From JAVVXB01 sp036651815 (GTDB lineage: Bacteria; Bacillota; Clostridia; Christensenellales; CAG-138), in contig JAVVXB010000014.1 of NCBI GenBank assembly GCA_036651815.1, forward strand, positions 1 to 64,000: a stretch of 64,000 bases of DNA, written 5' to 3'. Positions 18,900 through 27,798 of the stretch are shown here, in pieces. Numbering within the stretch: the first letter of the stretch is position 1; the number at the start of each line of letters is the position of its first letter. Made by a program: the position numbers and the translations under genes. Under the pieces are notes generated by a model that was not told the DNA's origin, ran no database searches, and saw nothing but the letters and a program-made list of their open reading frames with translations.

Positions 18900-20303
18900 T
18901 CATTTGGTTTCTTTTGCATGAAGCTTCTCCTTGTTAATCATCCCGCCAAATACCGTAAGAAAGCAAATGCGGATATCCAACCAAACCGTCCAGTTTTCAA
19001 TATACCAGATATCACAGCGAATGCGTTCTTCAATCGAAGTGTCTCCTCGGTAGCCACAAACCTGTGCCCAGCCAGTGATCCCCGGGCGCACACGATGTTT
19101 TACCATATAGAGCGGTATCGTCTCCCGGAACTGCTCCACGAAGTGTGGGATTTCGGGGCGGGGTCCTACAAGACTCATGTCCCCTTTTAACACGTTGAAA
19201 AATTGAGGAAGCTCATCTAAGCTTGTCTTGCGAATAAAACTACCGAAACGCGTCTTGCGCGGATCATTACTTTTCGTCCATGCTGTGTCCTGAACGGCAT
19301 TCACACACATTGAACGAAATTTATACATGATAAACGTCTTTTTGTTCAGTCCAACCCGTTCCTGCCGGAAAATAATTGGACCAGATCCGGATAGCTTTGT
19401 GCCAATAGCAGCGATGAGCATCAGTGGACTGCTTAACACGATAAGGATGAATGCGCCCAGTATATCGCCAAATCGCTTGATGCCATTATTCAGCAGATTG
19501 TCTAATGGCGTAGTGCGCACATTAATCAATTTGCTTTCTCCCACTACTTCAATTTTAGCACTGGCAGGAATGTAGTTGTTATAGAACGGAATAATGGAAA
19601 CTTTGGTTCCCTGCTTTTCTGCTGCCATAATGATATCTGGCAATGACGAAACATCCGTTGGTTCCAGCGCCGCAACGACTTCATCTACACCGGCACCGGT
19701 GATTAGTTCCGTCAATCTAGAAAGTCCCCCAAGGCAGCAAGTGCCGGATAATCTATTTTCCTGACCAATATAGCCTACAATATTGTATCCGAACTGAGGA
19801 TTGTTCTGGATGGATTGGCGGTATTGTTCGGCTAGTGTACCATCACCGATGAGTATGATGTGCTTTTGGTTATACCCAAGTTTTCTAAAATGGTGCAATG
19901 TATAGCGCATCAGTAGTCGCTTGGCCAGAATGAATGCACACGAAAGTGCATAAAACAGCATCAGTACACCACGCGAAAATTCCTGAAGTCGTAGCACATA
20001 TAAGATGGCGGCAACGATCACAACGCTCAGTCCATTTGCTTCCAAAACACATACCACCTCGCGTCCGATTGGCCGGGCACGCAATGAATCGTATAAGCCG
20101 ATTATTTGATAGGTCAGCACCGCTACCGCCGCATAAACCAATGCAACCATCCATGCCGTGCGCATGGTACGAGCTAAATTGTACGCATTTTCTTGAAGAA
20201 CAAACAACCAAATTAAGGTTGCCAGATAATACGCGCCGACAATCAAGCAAACGTCCAATATTCGATTTAAAAAATTAAGATATTTCTGGATTGATCGAAT
20301 CAT
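18900..20303 (-). CDS. Exopolysaccharide polyprenyl-phosphate sugar-1-phosphate transferase
   Basis: 467 residues in the WbaJ/WbaP class. Four N-terminal transmembrane helices are followed by a nucleotide-binding-like CoA_binding_3 domain (IILIGDGTLAEQYRQSI) and the C-terminal catalytic bacterial sugar transferase domain with FRQERVGLNKKTF, MYKFRSM, TSLDELPQFFNVLKGDMSLV and GPRPEIPHFVEQF. It starts glycan repeat assembly by loading a sugar phosphate onto undecaprenyl phosphate, the lipid made by uppS. It is first in the minus-strand glycan block behind a strong promoter. The sugar is not predictable. Confidence 0.93.
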   Translation of the reverse strand: MIRSIQKYLNFLNRILDVCLIVGAYYLATLIWLFVLQENAYNLARTMRTAWMVALVYAAVAVLTYQIIGLYDSLRARPIGREVVCVLEANGLSVVIVAAILYVLRLQEFSRGVLMLFYALSCAFILAKRLLMRYTLHHFRKLGYNQKHIILIGDGTLAEQYRQSIQNNPQFGYNIVGYIGQENRLSGTCCLGGLSRLTELITGAGVDEVVAALEPTDVSSLPDIIMAAEKQGTKVSIIPFYNNYIPASAKIEVVGESKLINVRTTPLDNLLNNGIKRFGDILGAFILIVLSSPLMLIAAIGTKLSGSGPIIFRQERVGLNKKTFIMYKFRSMCVNAVQDTAWTKSNDPRKTRFGSFIRKTSLDELPQFFNVLKGDMSLVGPRPEIPHFVEQFRETIPLYMVKHRVRPGITGWAQVCGYRGDTSIEERIRCDIWYIENWTVWLDIRICFLTVFGGMINKEKLHAKETK

Positions 20304-20351
20304 ATACCCTATATCCCGCCCCTGATGATTTTCAGCAGCTTGTATTTCTGC

Positions 20352-20371
20352 GTCACATCATTGCTTGTGAC
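20352..20371. promoter_or_regulatory. Inverted repeat in the leader of the sugar transferase gene
   Basis: GTCACA (20352-20357) and TGTGAC (20366-20371) separated by 8 bases, lying in the transcribed leader about 20-40 bases downstream of the -10 box. It could be an operator or a small leader hairpin; no binding protein can be named. Confidence 0.35.
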
Positions 20372-20392
20372 ATAGTCTGAATTTATTTGCAT

Positions 20393-20421
20393 ATTGTACA
20401 GCAATCGACAATAACCGTCAA
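20393..20421 (-). promoter_or_regulatory. Promoter of the glycan operon
   Basis: Minus strand: TTGACG (20416-20421), a 17-base spacer, TACAAT (20393-20398), about 90 bases before the sugar transferase start. Confidence 0.72.
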
Positions 20422-20508
20422 GCGTGAAAAGCATTTTCACCGGTAATCTAGGGAGCCTCTGCAAATGAAAGGATATCTCACGACACGGTGCTGAAATGTG
20501 AGGGTTTC

Positions 20509-20537
20509 TTGCATCTAGCGTACTGCTTTAGTACAAT
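20509..20537 (+). promoter_or_regulatory. Plus-strand promoter ahead of a degenerate coding region
   Basis: TTGCAT (20509-20514), a 17-base spacer, TACAAT (20532-20537). An AAAGGAGG ribosome site follows at about 20651-20658, yet the reading frames behind it are broken. Confidence 0.5.
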
Positions 20538-20650
20538 AATTATCACAATCGATATCATTATCGTATCACTATCTCGTTGAATTAAGAGCATTGTTACGTC
20601 ATTCATAGAGAACAGATCCTCGCTGAATCAGTCGTCTTAGTCTATGTTTC

Positions 20651-21208
20651 GAAAGGAGGATTTTACGGCTTCGTGTAATTTTTGTCTGTTCCAGCGCAGA
20701 ATTCGCAGATTCTCCAGCAACAAATTTTGGATTAAGCGCACAAATATGGTGGAAACGATATTGACAATGCTTTCGGATAATTTTAAAACACAACCATTCA
20801 GACAGGAGAAGACGCTCATCTTGTGTTAAAAAGCATGGGTAAATTGCATTTCTTCTTTTGCTACTGCCAGTTCTCTTCTATGCCTACTGTTTTAACGGAT
20901 CTGTTCCCACAATCCGCCGTGCAGTACTATGATGCAATCAATCTCGTAGATCGGTTACCCTTGATTGCGGATGGAATTCTGTCCATCGCCTATATCGTAC
21001 GGATCGTAAGATACAAGGCTGGACATGCCATTTATTTGCTAGCGGTTTTTTGCTGATTCTTTGGATCGTCCTGCCGGCCAAGCCGGCCTATCAGCATAGG
21101 TGGTTTCAGTACCGGTGTCTCTGCGTTACCATGTTCAGCGTGATTTTGCATATGATGAATACGGTGCAGATCGGTAACAAGTCGTCTGTCCCAGCAGATG
21201 CGGTATAA
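20651..21208 (+). pseudogene. Frameshifted remnant of a small membrane protein gene
   Basis: Behind a promoter and an AAAGGAGG site, coding-like sequence continues to 21208 but switches frame several times. The longest piece runs from 20823, is hydrophobic (VDRLPLIADGILSIAYIVRI), and stops at 21056 just after a run of six T (21046-21051). One extra T would join it in frame to ILWIVLPAKPAYQH and a further 50 codons ending at 21208. An upstream piece in another frame (around RVIFVCSSAEFADSPATNFG) faintly recalls the N-terminus of VanZ-like proteins, too weakly to name it. It is a decayed gene, or a gene damaged by sequencing indels. Confidence 0.4.
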
Positions 21209-21339
21209 TAACCCCCGGTCAGTATATTCCTTTCGTATACATTGCAATTTCATTTTGATTCTGTTTTTGACCAGGATTTTCCAATGCGCCATGGCAATAC
21301 GCAAAAACGGTAACCTTGATTGAGCCAATATAATCTATA

Positions 21340-21674
21340 CGCAAGCAAAAAAAAGTGTTATTATAGGTATGAAAGAAAAACTTTGTCCGTGCCGCAAGCA
21401 ACTGGCGCGATCATCTCAAAGGTTTTTTCGTTTGTCGGCGTGCCGTGGAGAAGTGGCATGAAATTTGCCCGCAAGTGCGTTGCCGTAACAGCCGGATCGC
21501 CCCTGCCGCCGAATCGCTTCCCTGTGGAAGCATCCGCGCCTCCTGCGGCCACCGGGGGATACGGCAGATATCTTGTCGTTTGATTTCATACGGCTGCGGT
21601 GGTATCACCCGCAGTTTTTTTATGTAGCATTTCGGTGGAACAGCCGCCGGATGCCTGAGAGGTGTTTGATTTTT
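21340..21674 (+). promoter_or_regulatory. Structured leader of the hem operon, possible riboswitch or attenuator
   Basis: About 330 GC-rich, hairpin-prone bases precede hemA and end in an intrinsic terminator. Inside are a hairpin whose loop reads TGAAATT with GGCA/TGCC arms (21456-21470), a CGCA/TGCG hairpin right after it, and a stretch at 21490-21507 that loosely resembles a cobalamin B12 box (AGCCGGA ... CCTGCC). CCACCG at 21549-21554 can pair with CGGTGG at 21597-21602 inside the terminator's 5' arm, a possible antiterminator. The spacing of the B12-like parts does not fit a standard cobalamin aptamer, so the ligand is left open. Confidence 0.4.
21594..21621 (+). terminator. Intrinsic terminator just upstream of hemA (attenuator position)
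   Basis: Stem CTGCGGTG / CACCCGCAG (one bulge, GTAT loop, 21594-21614) followed by seven T. It ends 53 bases before the hemA start. No complete gene ends immediately before it, so it fits an attenuator better than a gene-end terminator. Confidence 0.65.
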
Positions 21675-23171
21675 ATGAATCTCAAGATGGTCGGAGTTGA
21701 CCACTCCACAGCGGCATTGGACGTGCGAGCACAGTTTGCGCTCGTCAGCGAAACGCGCGCAGACTCTTACGCAACGATCAAAGCCGTTCCCGGCGTATTG
21801 GGCGCTGTGCTTGTATCCACGTGCAACCGTACAGAGCTGTATCTTTCCCTTGCTGATGATGCGGAAATTGACGCGTTCGCCCTGCTGTGTAAAATCGCGG
21901 GCGTTTGCGTGGCATCCGTTGGCCCGTTGGGCGTCGAGCGCAGTGGTGAGGATGTGTTTCGGCATCTGTGCCGGGTTTCTTGCGGCGCTATGTCCCGGAT
22001 ATTCGGCGAGGATCAAATCATTACACAGGTCAAAAGCGCAATTCGCCACGCGCGAGCACTCGGTGCTTCCGATGGACATCTGGAGGTTCTTTTCCGTATT
22101 GCTGTCACCGCTGCCAAGAAGATTAAATCCACCATGTGCTTTCACTGCGCGGATGAATCGGTTGAAGGCCGCATTCATAGACTCGTTATTTCCTATACAC
22201 AGCAACCCCTGCGAAGCGTATTGGTCATCGGCAACGGTGAAATGGGTAGGCTTGCGGCCACTTCTCTGTTGGCCGCCGGACTGGACGTCACCATGACCCT
22301 GCGAAGCTTCCGCCACGGCGAAGCAAAGATTCCGGAGGGTGTGCAGGTTCTCGCCTATGAGCAACGCTATGCGCATTTTTCGGAATTTGATCTGCTTGTG
22401 AGCGCAACGCGCAGCCCAAACTATACGATAGAAGTTGATGAATTGCGGCACCTGAGCCACTATCCGAAGCTTATGTTGGATCTGGCCGTCCCGCGAGATA
22501 TTGAACCTGCCGTGCGGGATCTGGGCATCACGCTATATGACATCGACCAACTGGGCAGTGCGGCCATTTTAGAGGATCACGCCCAGCAGCTGCGCGAAAT
22601 AGATGCGCTCATCGATAAGCACTATATCGATTTTCTTGTATGGCATACACATCACGAGTGTTTCCCGAAAAGCGCGGAAGAAATGCCCGATGGCAATGAG
22701 GAATCCCTTGTACGCAAGACGCATTTCCCGCTATATGTGGATCTGAGCGGAAAAACCATTTTGGTCGTCGGCGGCGGTACCATTGCCCAAAGGAGGATTT
22801 TGACGTTATGCGGGTTCGTGTGCAAGATTCGCGTCGTAGCACCGGAACCAAACGCCAAGGTGCGCACCTTAGCTGAAAACGGATATATCACGCTTGAGGA
22901 ACGTTGCTTTGCAGACGCCGATTTGGAGGACATCTTTCTCGTCGTCGCTGCAACCAACGAGCGCGCTGTCAATGCGCACATTTGTCAGCTTTGCCGCATG
23001 CGCAGCATTCCAGTCAGCATTGCGGACTGTCATAACGAGTGTACCTTCTATTTCCCTGCAATTATTCAGACGCCGGACGCAGTCATTGGCGTTGCTGGCA
23101 ACAGTTGCAACCACAAGGCGGTTAAGAAAACCGCAAAACGTATCCGGGAGGGGTTAGCTTATGAAGATTAG
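21675..23171 (+). CDS. hemA: Glutamyl-tRNA reductase fused to a precorrin-2 dehydrogenase (Met8/CysG-N-like) domain
   Basis: 498 residues. Residues 1 to about 310 are glutamyl-tRNA reductase: VGVDHSTAALDVR, the catalytic Cys in STCNRTELYLSL, GEDQIITQVKSA, and an NADPH domain with VLVIGNGEMGRLAA. The helical dimerisation domain of normal HemA is cut to a short stub. From about 355 a Met8/SirC-type NAD-binding domain follows (KTILVVGGGTIAQRRILTL, VVAATNERAVNAHICQL, NECTFYFPAI). The first part makes glutamate-1-semialdehyde; the second oxidises precorrin-2 to sirohydrochlorin, so the two ends of the siroheme/cobalamin route sit on one chain. The ATG at 21675 is chosen (M-N-L-K-M-V-G-V); the open frame reaches 34 codons further but overlaps the attenuator. 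It overlaps hemC by 11 bases. Confidence 0.92.
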   Translation: MNLKMVGVDHSTAALDVRAQFALVSETRADSYATIKAVPGVLGAVLVSTCNRTELYLSLADDAEIDAFALLCKIAGVCVASVGPLGVERSGEDVFRHLCRVSCGAMSRIFGEDQIITQVKSAIRHARALGASDGHLEVLFRIAVTAAKKIKSTMCFHCADESVEGRIHRLVISYTQQPLRSVLVIGNGEMGRLAATSLLAAGLDVTMTLRSFRHGEAKIPEGVQVLAYEQRYAHFSEFDLLVSATRSPNYTIEVDELRHLSHYPKLMLDLAVPRDIEPAVRDLGITLYDIDQLGSAAILEDHAQQLREIDALIDKHYIDFLVWHTHHECFPKSAEEMPDGNEESLVRKTHFPLYVDLSGKTILVVGGGTIAQRRILTLCGFVCKIRVVAPEPNAKVRTLAENGYITLEERCFADADLEDIFLVVAATNERAVNAHICQLCRMRSIPVSIADCHNECTFYFPAIIQTPDAVIGVAGNSCNHKAVKKTAKRIREGLAYED

Positions 23172-24036
23172 AGTTGGCAGCCGGGAGAGCAGACTTGCCG
23201 TGATCCAGTCAGAACTGGCTATGGCAGCCATCCGTGCCTTTGATCCGTCAATTGAGACAGAACTTGTCACCATGAAAACCACCGGCGACCGCATTCTGGA
23301 CCAAACACTGGATCAAATCGGCGGCAAGGGTCTTTTTGTGAAGGAGCTGGATCGGGCACTGCTCGATGACGTTGCGGACATCACCGTACACAGCCTCAAG
23401 GACATGCCCATGGAAACCGATCCGCGCCTGCCCATTGTCGCCTTTTCCAAACGGGAAGATCCGCGCGATGCTTTGGTGCTACCTGCAGGCGAAACCGAAT
23501 TGAATCTGCAAAAGCCCTTTGGTGCAGCCAGCAAGCGGCGCGCGTTGCAGCTGCAGCAGCTCTTTCCCGGCTGCCGGGTGGAACTGGTGCGTGGCAATGT
23601 GCAAACGCGTCTTAGCAAGCTTGACAGCGGCCAGTATGGCGCACTGGTACTAGCCAGTGCTGGCTTGCGTCGTCTCGGTATGATGGATCGCATCTCCCGC
23701 CTGTTTTCCGTTTCTGAGATCCTGCCATCGGCCGGTCAGGGAACGTTGTCCGTACAAGCACGAACGGATTTTGACGCTTCCGTGCTGCAAGAGTTTCACG
23801 ATGCGGATAACAAACTCGTTTCACTGGGTGAACGCGCATTTGTGCGTGCGCTCAACGGCGGCTGTTCCTCCCCCGTTGCTGCTTATGCGGAAATATCGAA
23901 TGGAGGCATCACTATTACGGGCCTGTATGTGAATGCTGCGCAACAGCTATATTATGATCAGATCACAGGTGACAAGCACGAAGCCGAACGGCTTGGCGCA
24001 CTCCTTGCAAAACGGTTGAAGGAGGAACGCGCATGA
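23161..24036 (+). CDS. hemC: Hydroxymethylbilane synthase (porphobilinogen deaminase)
   Basis: 291 residues. It condenses four porphobilinogens into hydroxymethylbilane. Signature blocks: RVGSRESRLAVIQSE, the catalytic Asp region VHSLKDMP, substrate-binding RGNVQTRLSKLDSG, and the dipyrromethane-cofactor Cys in NGGCSSPVAAYAE. It overlaps hemA upstream by 11 bases and the next gene by ATGA. Confidence 0.96.
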   Translation: MKIRVGSRESRLAVIQSELAMAAIRAFDPSIETELVTMKTTGDRILDQTLDQIGGKGLFVKELDRALLDDVADITVHSLKDMPMETDPRLPIVAFSKREDPRDALVLPAGETELNLQKPFGAASKRRALQLQQLFPGCRVELVRGNVQTRLSKLDSGQYGALVLASAGLRRLGMMDRISRLFSVSEILPSAGQGTLSVQARTDFDASVLQEFHDADNKLVSLGERAFVRALNGGCSSPVAAYAEISNGGITITGLYVNAAQQLYYDQITGDKHEAERLGALLAKRLKEERA

Positions 24037-25520
24037 GCAATCCCGGCATGGTTTACCTGGTTGGCGCAGGCCCGGGTGACGCGGGACTGCTCAGCATAAA
24101 AGCACGCCAGCTATTGGCGGAGGCCAATGTCGTCGTGTACGATCGATTGGTCGGCGATGATGTCATGGCACTGATTCCGTCCAAGACGGAGCGCATCAAT
24201 GTCGGCAAAAATGTCGGTAACCACGCTGTGCCACAGTGCCGCATCAACGAAATTCTACTTGAGCAGGCTCGGATGGGTAAGATGGTCGTGCGGCTCAAGG
24301 GAGGCGACTGTTTTCTGTTTGGCCGCGGTGGCGAAGAGCTGGAGCTGCTTGTGAAAAATGCGGTTCCCTTCTGCGTCGTACCGGGCGTCCCCTCTCCAAT
24401 TGCCGCGAGCGCCTATGCGGGAATCCCCATTACACACCGGGACTACTGCTCTTCCGTCCACTTCATCACCGGTCACAAAAAGGCCGATGGTGCACTGAAT
24501 CTTGATTATGAAGCGCTCGTACGACTCAACGGAACAATGATATTTATGATGTCCGTGGCCAATGCGGGAGAAATTGCGGATGGGTTGATGCAGTCCGGCA
24601 TGGATGCGTCCATGCCCTGCGCCATCGTGGAAAACGGCACATTGCCCGTGCAGCGCAAGTTTATCGGCACCGTTGGCACGCTGGGCCTGATGATTGTAGA
24701 GCATGCAGTGGTTTCTCCCGCACTCATCATCGTCGGCAAAGTTTGTCTGCTATCCGATCGTTATGACTGGTTTTCTGCGCTGCCGCTCAAAGGCCGGCGC
24801 ATCTTGGTCACTCGCCCCAAGCCTGAATCCGACCGACTCGGTATGAAGCTGCGTGCCCTCGGTGCGGATGTAACCGCCGCGTCCGCCATCCAAACACAGC
24901 CGATTTCGTTTACAATGCCATCGCTGCAAAACTATACCTGGCTCGTGCTGACCAGCGCCGCAGGTGTCAGCAGCTTCCTGGATCATCTGCTTGCAATCGG
25001 AAGGGACGCGCGCAGTCTATCCGGCATTAAAATTGCCTGCGTTGGTACGGCAACTGCGGAAGCGCTGCGACAACGTGGTCTTGTTGCGGACTTTATTCCG
25101 GATACATACAGTGGAAAAGCATTGGCGGAAGCGTTGCTTAGCCGTGGGCTGGTCACCGCAAACGACCGTCTGCTGCTCGCGCGCGCAAACATTGCAATCG
25201 CGGAACTGACCGATGCATTGGCAAACGGAAATATTGCCTATACTGAGTTACCTGTATATGAAACAATTCTCGCAGAGAAAGATAGTCTGCACGCAGCAGC
25301 GTATGAGCTGGTTACGTTTACCAGTGCTTCCTGCGTGGAGGGTTTTATCCATATGACGGCTCCGAACACGGATTTTTCCGTCATACGCGCCGTTTGCATT
25401 GGGGAACAAACCGCAACCGCTGCCAAAGCGCACGGTATGCAGGTTATCCAATCAAAATCAGCAACCATCGACGCCATGGTCGATCGAATTCTCAAATGGG
25501 TTCAGGAGGAACAGTTATGA
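24033..25520 (+). CDS. cobA-hemD: Uroporphyrinogen-III C-methyltransferase fused to uroporphyrinogen-III synthase
   Basis: 495 residues. The first ~245 are the SAM-dependent methyltransferase (CobA/SumT): VYLVGAGPGDAGLLSIKA, VVVYDRLVGDDV, VVRLKGGDCFLFGRGGEE and VPGVPSPIAASAYAGIPITH. The rest is HemD: GRRILVTRPKPESDRLG, WLVLTSAAGVSSFLDHL, CVGTATAEALRQRG and LVTFTSASCVEGF. The fusion closes hydroxymethylbilane to uroporphyrinogen III and methylates it to precorrin-2, directing flux to siroheme or cobalamin. This two-domain protein is common in Clostridia. ATGA overlaps join it to hemC and hemB. Confidence 0.95.
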   Translation: MSNPGMVYLVGAGPGDAGLLSIKARQLLAEANVVVYDRLVGDDVMALIPSKTERINVGKNVGNHAVPQCRINEILLEQARMGKMVVRLKGGDCFLFGRGGEELELLVKNAVPFCVVPGVPSPIAASAYAGIPITHRDYCSSVHFITGHKKADGALNLDYEALVRLNGTMIFMMSVANAGEIADGLMQSGMDASMPCAIVENGTLPVQRKFIGTVGTLGLMIVEHAVVSPALIIVGKVCLLSDRYDWFSALPLKGRRILVTRPKPESDRLGMKLRALGADVTAASAIQTQPISFTMPSLQNYTWLVLTSAAGVSSFLDHLLAIGRDARSLSGIKIACVGTATAEALRQRGLVADFIPDTYSGKALAEALLSRGLVTANDRLLLARANIAIAELTDALANGNIAYTELPVYETILAEKDSLHAAAYELVTFTSASCVEGFIHMTAPNTDFSVIRAVCIGEQTATAAKAHGMQVIQSKSATIDAMVDRILKWVQEEQL

Positions 25521-26497
25521 TTATCCGTCCGCGCAGACTGCGCAATAGTCTGCAACTTCGTCAGATGGTGCGCGAAACGCGCCTATCTGAAAAATCTCTC
25601 ATCTATCCATTATTTGCCAAGGCCGGCACGAACGGGAAGGATGAGATTTCATCGTTAGATCAGCAGTATCACTATTCGCCTGACCGTATTGGCGAGGGCG
25701 TTGCAGAAGCGCTTGATCACGGCATAAACAGCTTCATTCTCTTTGGTTTACCCGCTCATAAAGATGTCTGCGGCAGTGACTCCTATGCTGAAAATGGCAT
25801 CGTCCAGCAGGCACTTCGTGCCATCCGCAACGATTTTGGCGACCGTGTCACGCTCATCACCGATATCTGCATGTGCGAATATACCTCCCACGGGCACTGC
25901 GGCATTCTCGAAAACGACTATGTCAGCAATGATAAGACACTCGAATATCTAGCCAAAATTGCCGTTTCTCACGCGGAGGCAGGTGCGGATATGGTCGCTC
26001 CTTCGGACATGATGGACGGCCGCGTTGCCGCTATTCGCGCGGCACTCGATGAAAACGGTTATTTGAATACGCCTGTTTTATCCTACGCCGTCAAATACGC
26101 ATCCAGCTTTTATGGTCCGTTCCGTGCCGCCGCCGGTTCTGCGCCCAGTTTTGGTGATCGCAAAACCTACCAAATGGACTATCATAACATCCGTGAAGGA
26201 CTCAAGGAAGCACTGTTGGATGTTGCGGAAGGTGCCGATATCCTGATGGTGAAGCCGGCGCTTGCTTATCTGGATGTCATCCGTGCTGTGAAGGAACAGA
26301 CTCATCTGCCGCTGTGTGCTTACAGCGTCAGCGGCGAATACGCCATGATCAAGGCCGCCGCCAAAGCGGGGCTAATCGATGAATACGGCGTTATGTGTGA
26401 GAGCGCAGTGTCGATTTTCCGCGCAGGTGCGGACATTTTGATTACGTACTTTGCAAAAGAATTGGCTGACGCCATCCGATCGGGGGATATTGGTTAA
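25517..26497 (+). CDS. hemB: Delta-aminolevulinic acid dehydratase (porphobilinogen synthase)
   Basis: 326 residues. It joins two 5-aminolevulinates to porphobilinogen. DICMCEYTSHGHCG holds the three Cys of the zinc-dependent class. Active-site lysine regions are SYAVKYASSFYGPFR and ADILMVKPALAYLD. The frame opens earlier, but AGGAGG lies just before the ATG at 25517, which overlaps the previous stop as ATGA, and MIIRPRRLR is the expected N-terminus. Confidence 0.96.
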   Translation: MIIRPRRLRNSLQLRQMVRETRLSEKSLIYPLFAKAGTNGKDEISSLDQQYHYSPDRIGEGVAEALDHGINSFILFGLPAHKDVCGSDSYAENGIVQQALRAIRNDFGDRVTLITDICMCEYTSHGHCGILENDYVSNDKTLEYLAKIAVSHAEAGADMVAPSDMMDGRVAAIRAALDENGYLNTPVLSYAVKYASSFYGPFRAAAGSAPSFGDRKTYQMDYHNIREGLKEALLDVAEGADILMVKPALAYLDVIRAVKEQTHLPLCAYSVSGEYAMIKAAAKAGLIDEYGVMCESAVSIFRAGADILITYFAKELADAIRSGDIG

Positions 26498-27762
26498 TGC
26501 AAATCAAAAAATCGGAAGCCCTGTTTGAAAGAGCCGAAAAGGTACTGCCAGGCGGTGTAAATAGCCCTGTTCGTGCGTTTGGCGCAGTCGGTGGCACACC
26601 CCGTTTTATTCGTGCAGCAAAGGGTACGCGTCTATATGACGAGGACGGCAATGAATACCTTGATTATCTCGGTTCCTGGGGTCCAATGATCCTCGGTCAC
26701 AATCATCCGGAGATCATGGCGAAGATCGAATCGGTTCTCCACGATGGTCTAAGCTTTGGCGCGGCTACCGCGCTGGAAGTGGAAATGGCAGAACTGATGA
26801 CCTCGGTTGTCCGGCCGCTTGAAATGGTACGTATGGTCAGCAGCGGCACGGAGGCCGTTATGAGCGCCATCCGGCTTGCCCGCGGTTATACCAAACGCAA
26901 TAAAATCATCAAATTTGAAGGTTGTTATCATGGGCACTGCGACGCCATGCTCATCAAGGCCGGCTCCGGCGCTATGACCACCGGCAATCCGGACAGTGCG
27001 GGCGTTACGCCCGGTGCAGCGCAGGATACGCTGCTGGCGTGCTATAACGACCTGAGTTCCGTCACGGAATGTTTCGATTGCCACAAGGGTGAAGTTGCCG
27101 CTGTCATCGTGGAAGCGGTTGCTGCCAACATGGGCGTTGTGGCCCCAGTGGACGGTTTTTTGCAGGGTCTTCGCAAGCTCTGCACGGAGAACGGCACACT
27201 GCTGATTTTCGACGAGGTGATTACAGGCTTCCGTCTTGCCCTTGGCGGCGCGATGGAATATTATGGCATTGATGCGGATTTGGCAACCTACGGCAAAATC
27301 ATCGGCGGAGGTATGCCGGTAGGCGCTTACGGTGGGCGGCGGGAAATCATGCGATGCGTTTCTCCCATTGGCAGTGTGTATCAGGCAGGCACGCTCTCCG
27401 GAAACCCCGTGGCCATGGCGGCAGGTCTTGCCACCGTACAAAAGCTCCGGGACAATCCTGCCATCTATTCAACCATCAATGCGCTGGCCGGGCGTCTGGC
27501 CGATGGCCTTACCGCCAACACAAGCTGTACCGTCAACCATGTGGGTTCGCTGGTATGTGCGTTCTTTACCGATCGGCCGGTCACGGATAGCCGCTCTGCC
27601 AAAGCCAGCGATGTACAAGCCTACGCTCGATATTTTCATCACATGCTTGACAGTGGCATCTATGTCGCGCCCGCACAATTTGAGGCCATGTTCCTCTCTG
27701 CCGCACATACCCAAAACGATATCGATCGCACCATTGCTGCGGCGCGCTCATTTGTAGGCTGA
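26497..27762 (+). CDS. hemL: Glutamate-1-semialdehyde 2,1-aminomutase
   Basis: 421 residues. A PLP enzyme making 5-aminolevulinate from the HemA product. Seen: PGGVNSPVRAFGAVGGTPRF near the N-terminus, VSSGTEAVMSAIRLARGYT, FDEVITGFRLALGGAMEYYG, and the PLP lysine in LATYGKIIGGGMPVGAYGG. The start shares one base with the hemB stop (TAATG). It completes a full C5 route to precorrin-2 in one operon. No terminator is evident in the 36 bases before the convergent cbiO. Confidence 0.96.
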   Translation: MQIKKSEALFERAEKVLPGGVNSPVRAFGAVGGTPRFIRAAKGTRLYDEDGNEYLDYLGSWGPMILGHNHPEIMAKIESVLHDGLSFGAATALEVEMAELMTSVVRPLEMVRMVSSGTEAVMSAIRLARGYTKRNKIIKFEGCYHGHCDAMLIKAGSGAMTTGNPDSAGVTPGAAQDTLLACYNDLSSVTECFDCHKGEVAAVIVEAVAANMGVVAPVDGFLQGLRKLCTENGTLLIFDEVITGFRLALGGAMEYYGIDADLATYGKIIGGGMPVGAYGGRREIMRCVSPIGSVYQAGTLSGNPVAMAAGLATVQKLRDNPAIYSTINALAGRLADGLTANTSCTVNHVGSLVCAFFTDRPVTDSRSAKASDVQAYARYFHHMLDSGIYVAPAQFEAMFLSAAHTQNDIDRTIAAARSFVG

Positions 27763-27798
27763 TCGAAGCCGACCGCCCTGCCAGACAAGACGATGTCC

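Noticed and set aside
21400..21515. Full cobalamin riboswitch upstream of hemA
   Set aside because: Single elements look similar, but order and spacing (P5, CCGCCxCTGT block, B12 box) do not fit; kept only as a possible leader RNA.
21645..21675. Thiamine (TPP) riboswitch suggested by CCTGAGAGG before hemA
   Set aside because: The rest of the TPP aptamer is missing and the genes have no link to thiamine.
21411..22460. 349-codon minus-strand open frame opposite hemA
   Set aside because: Antisense shadow of hemA and its leader; no ribosome site or family.
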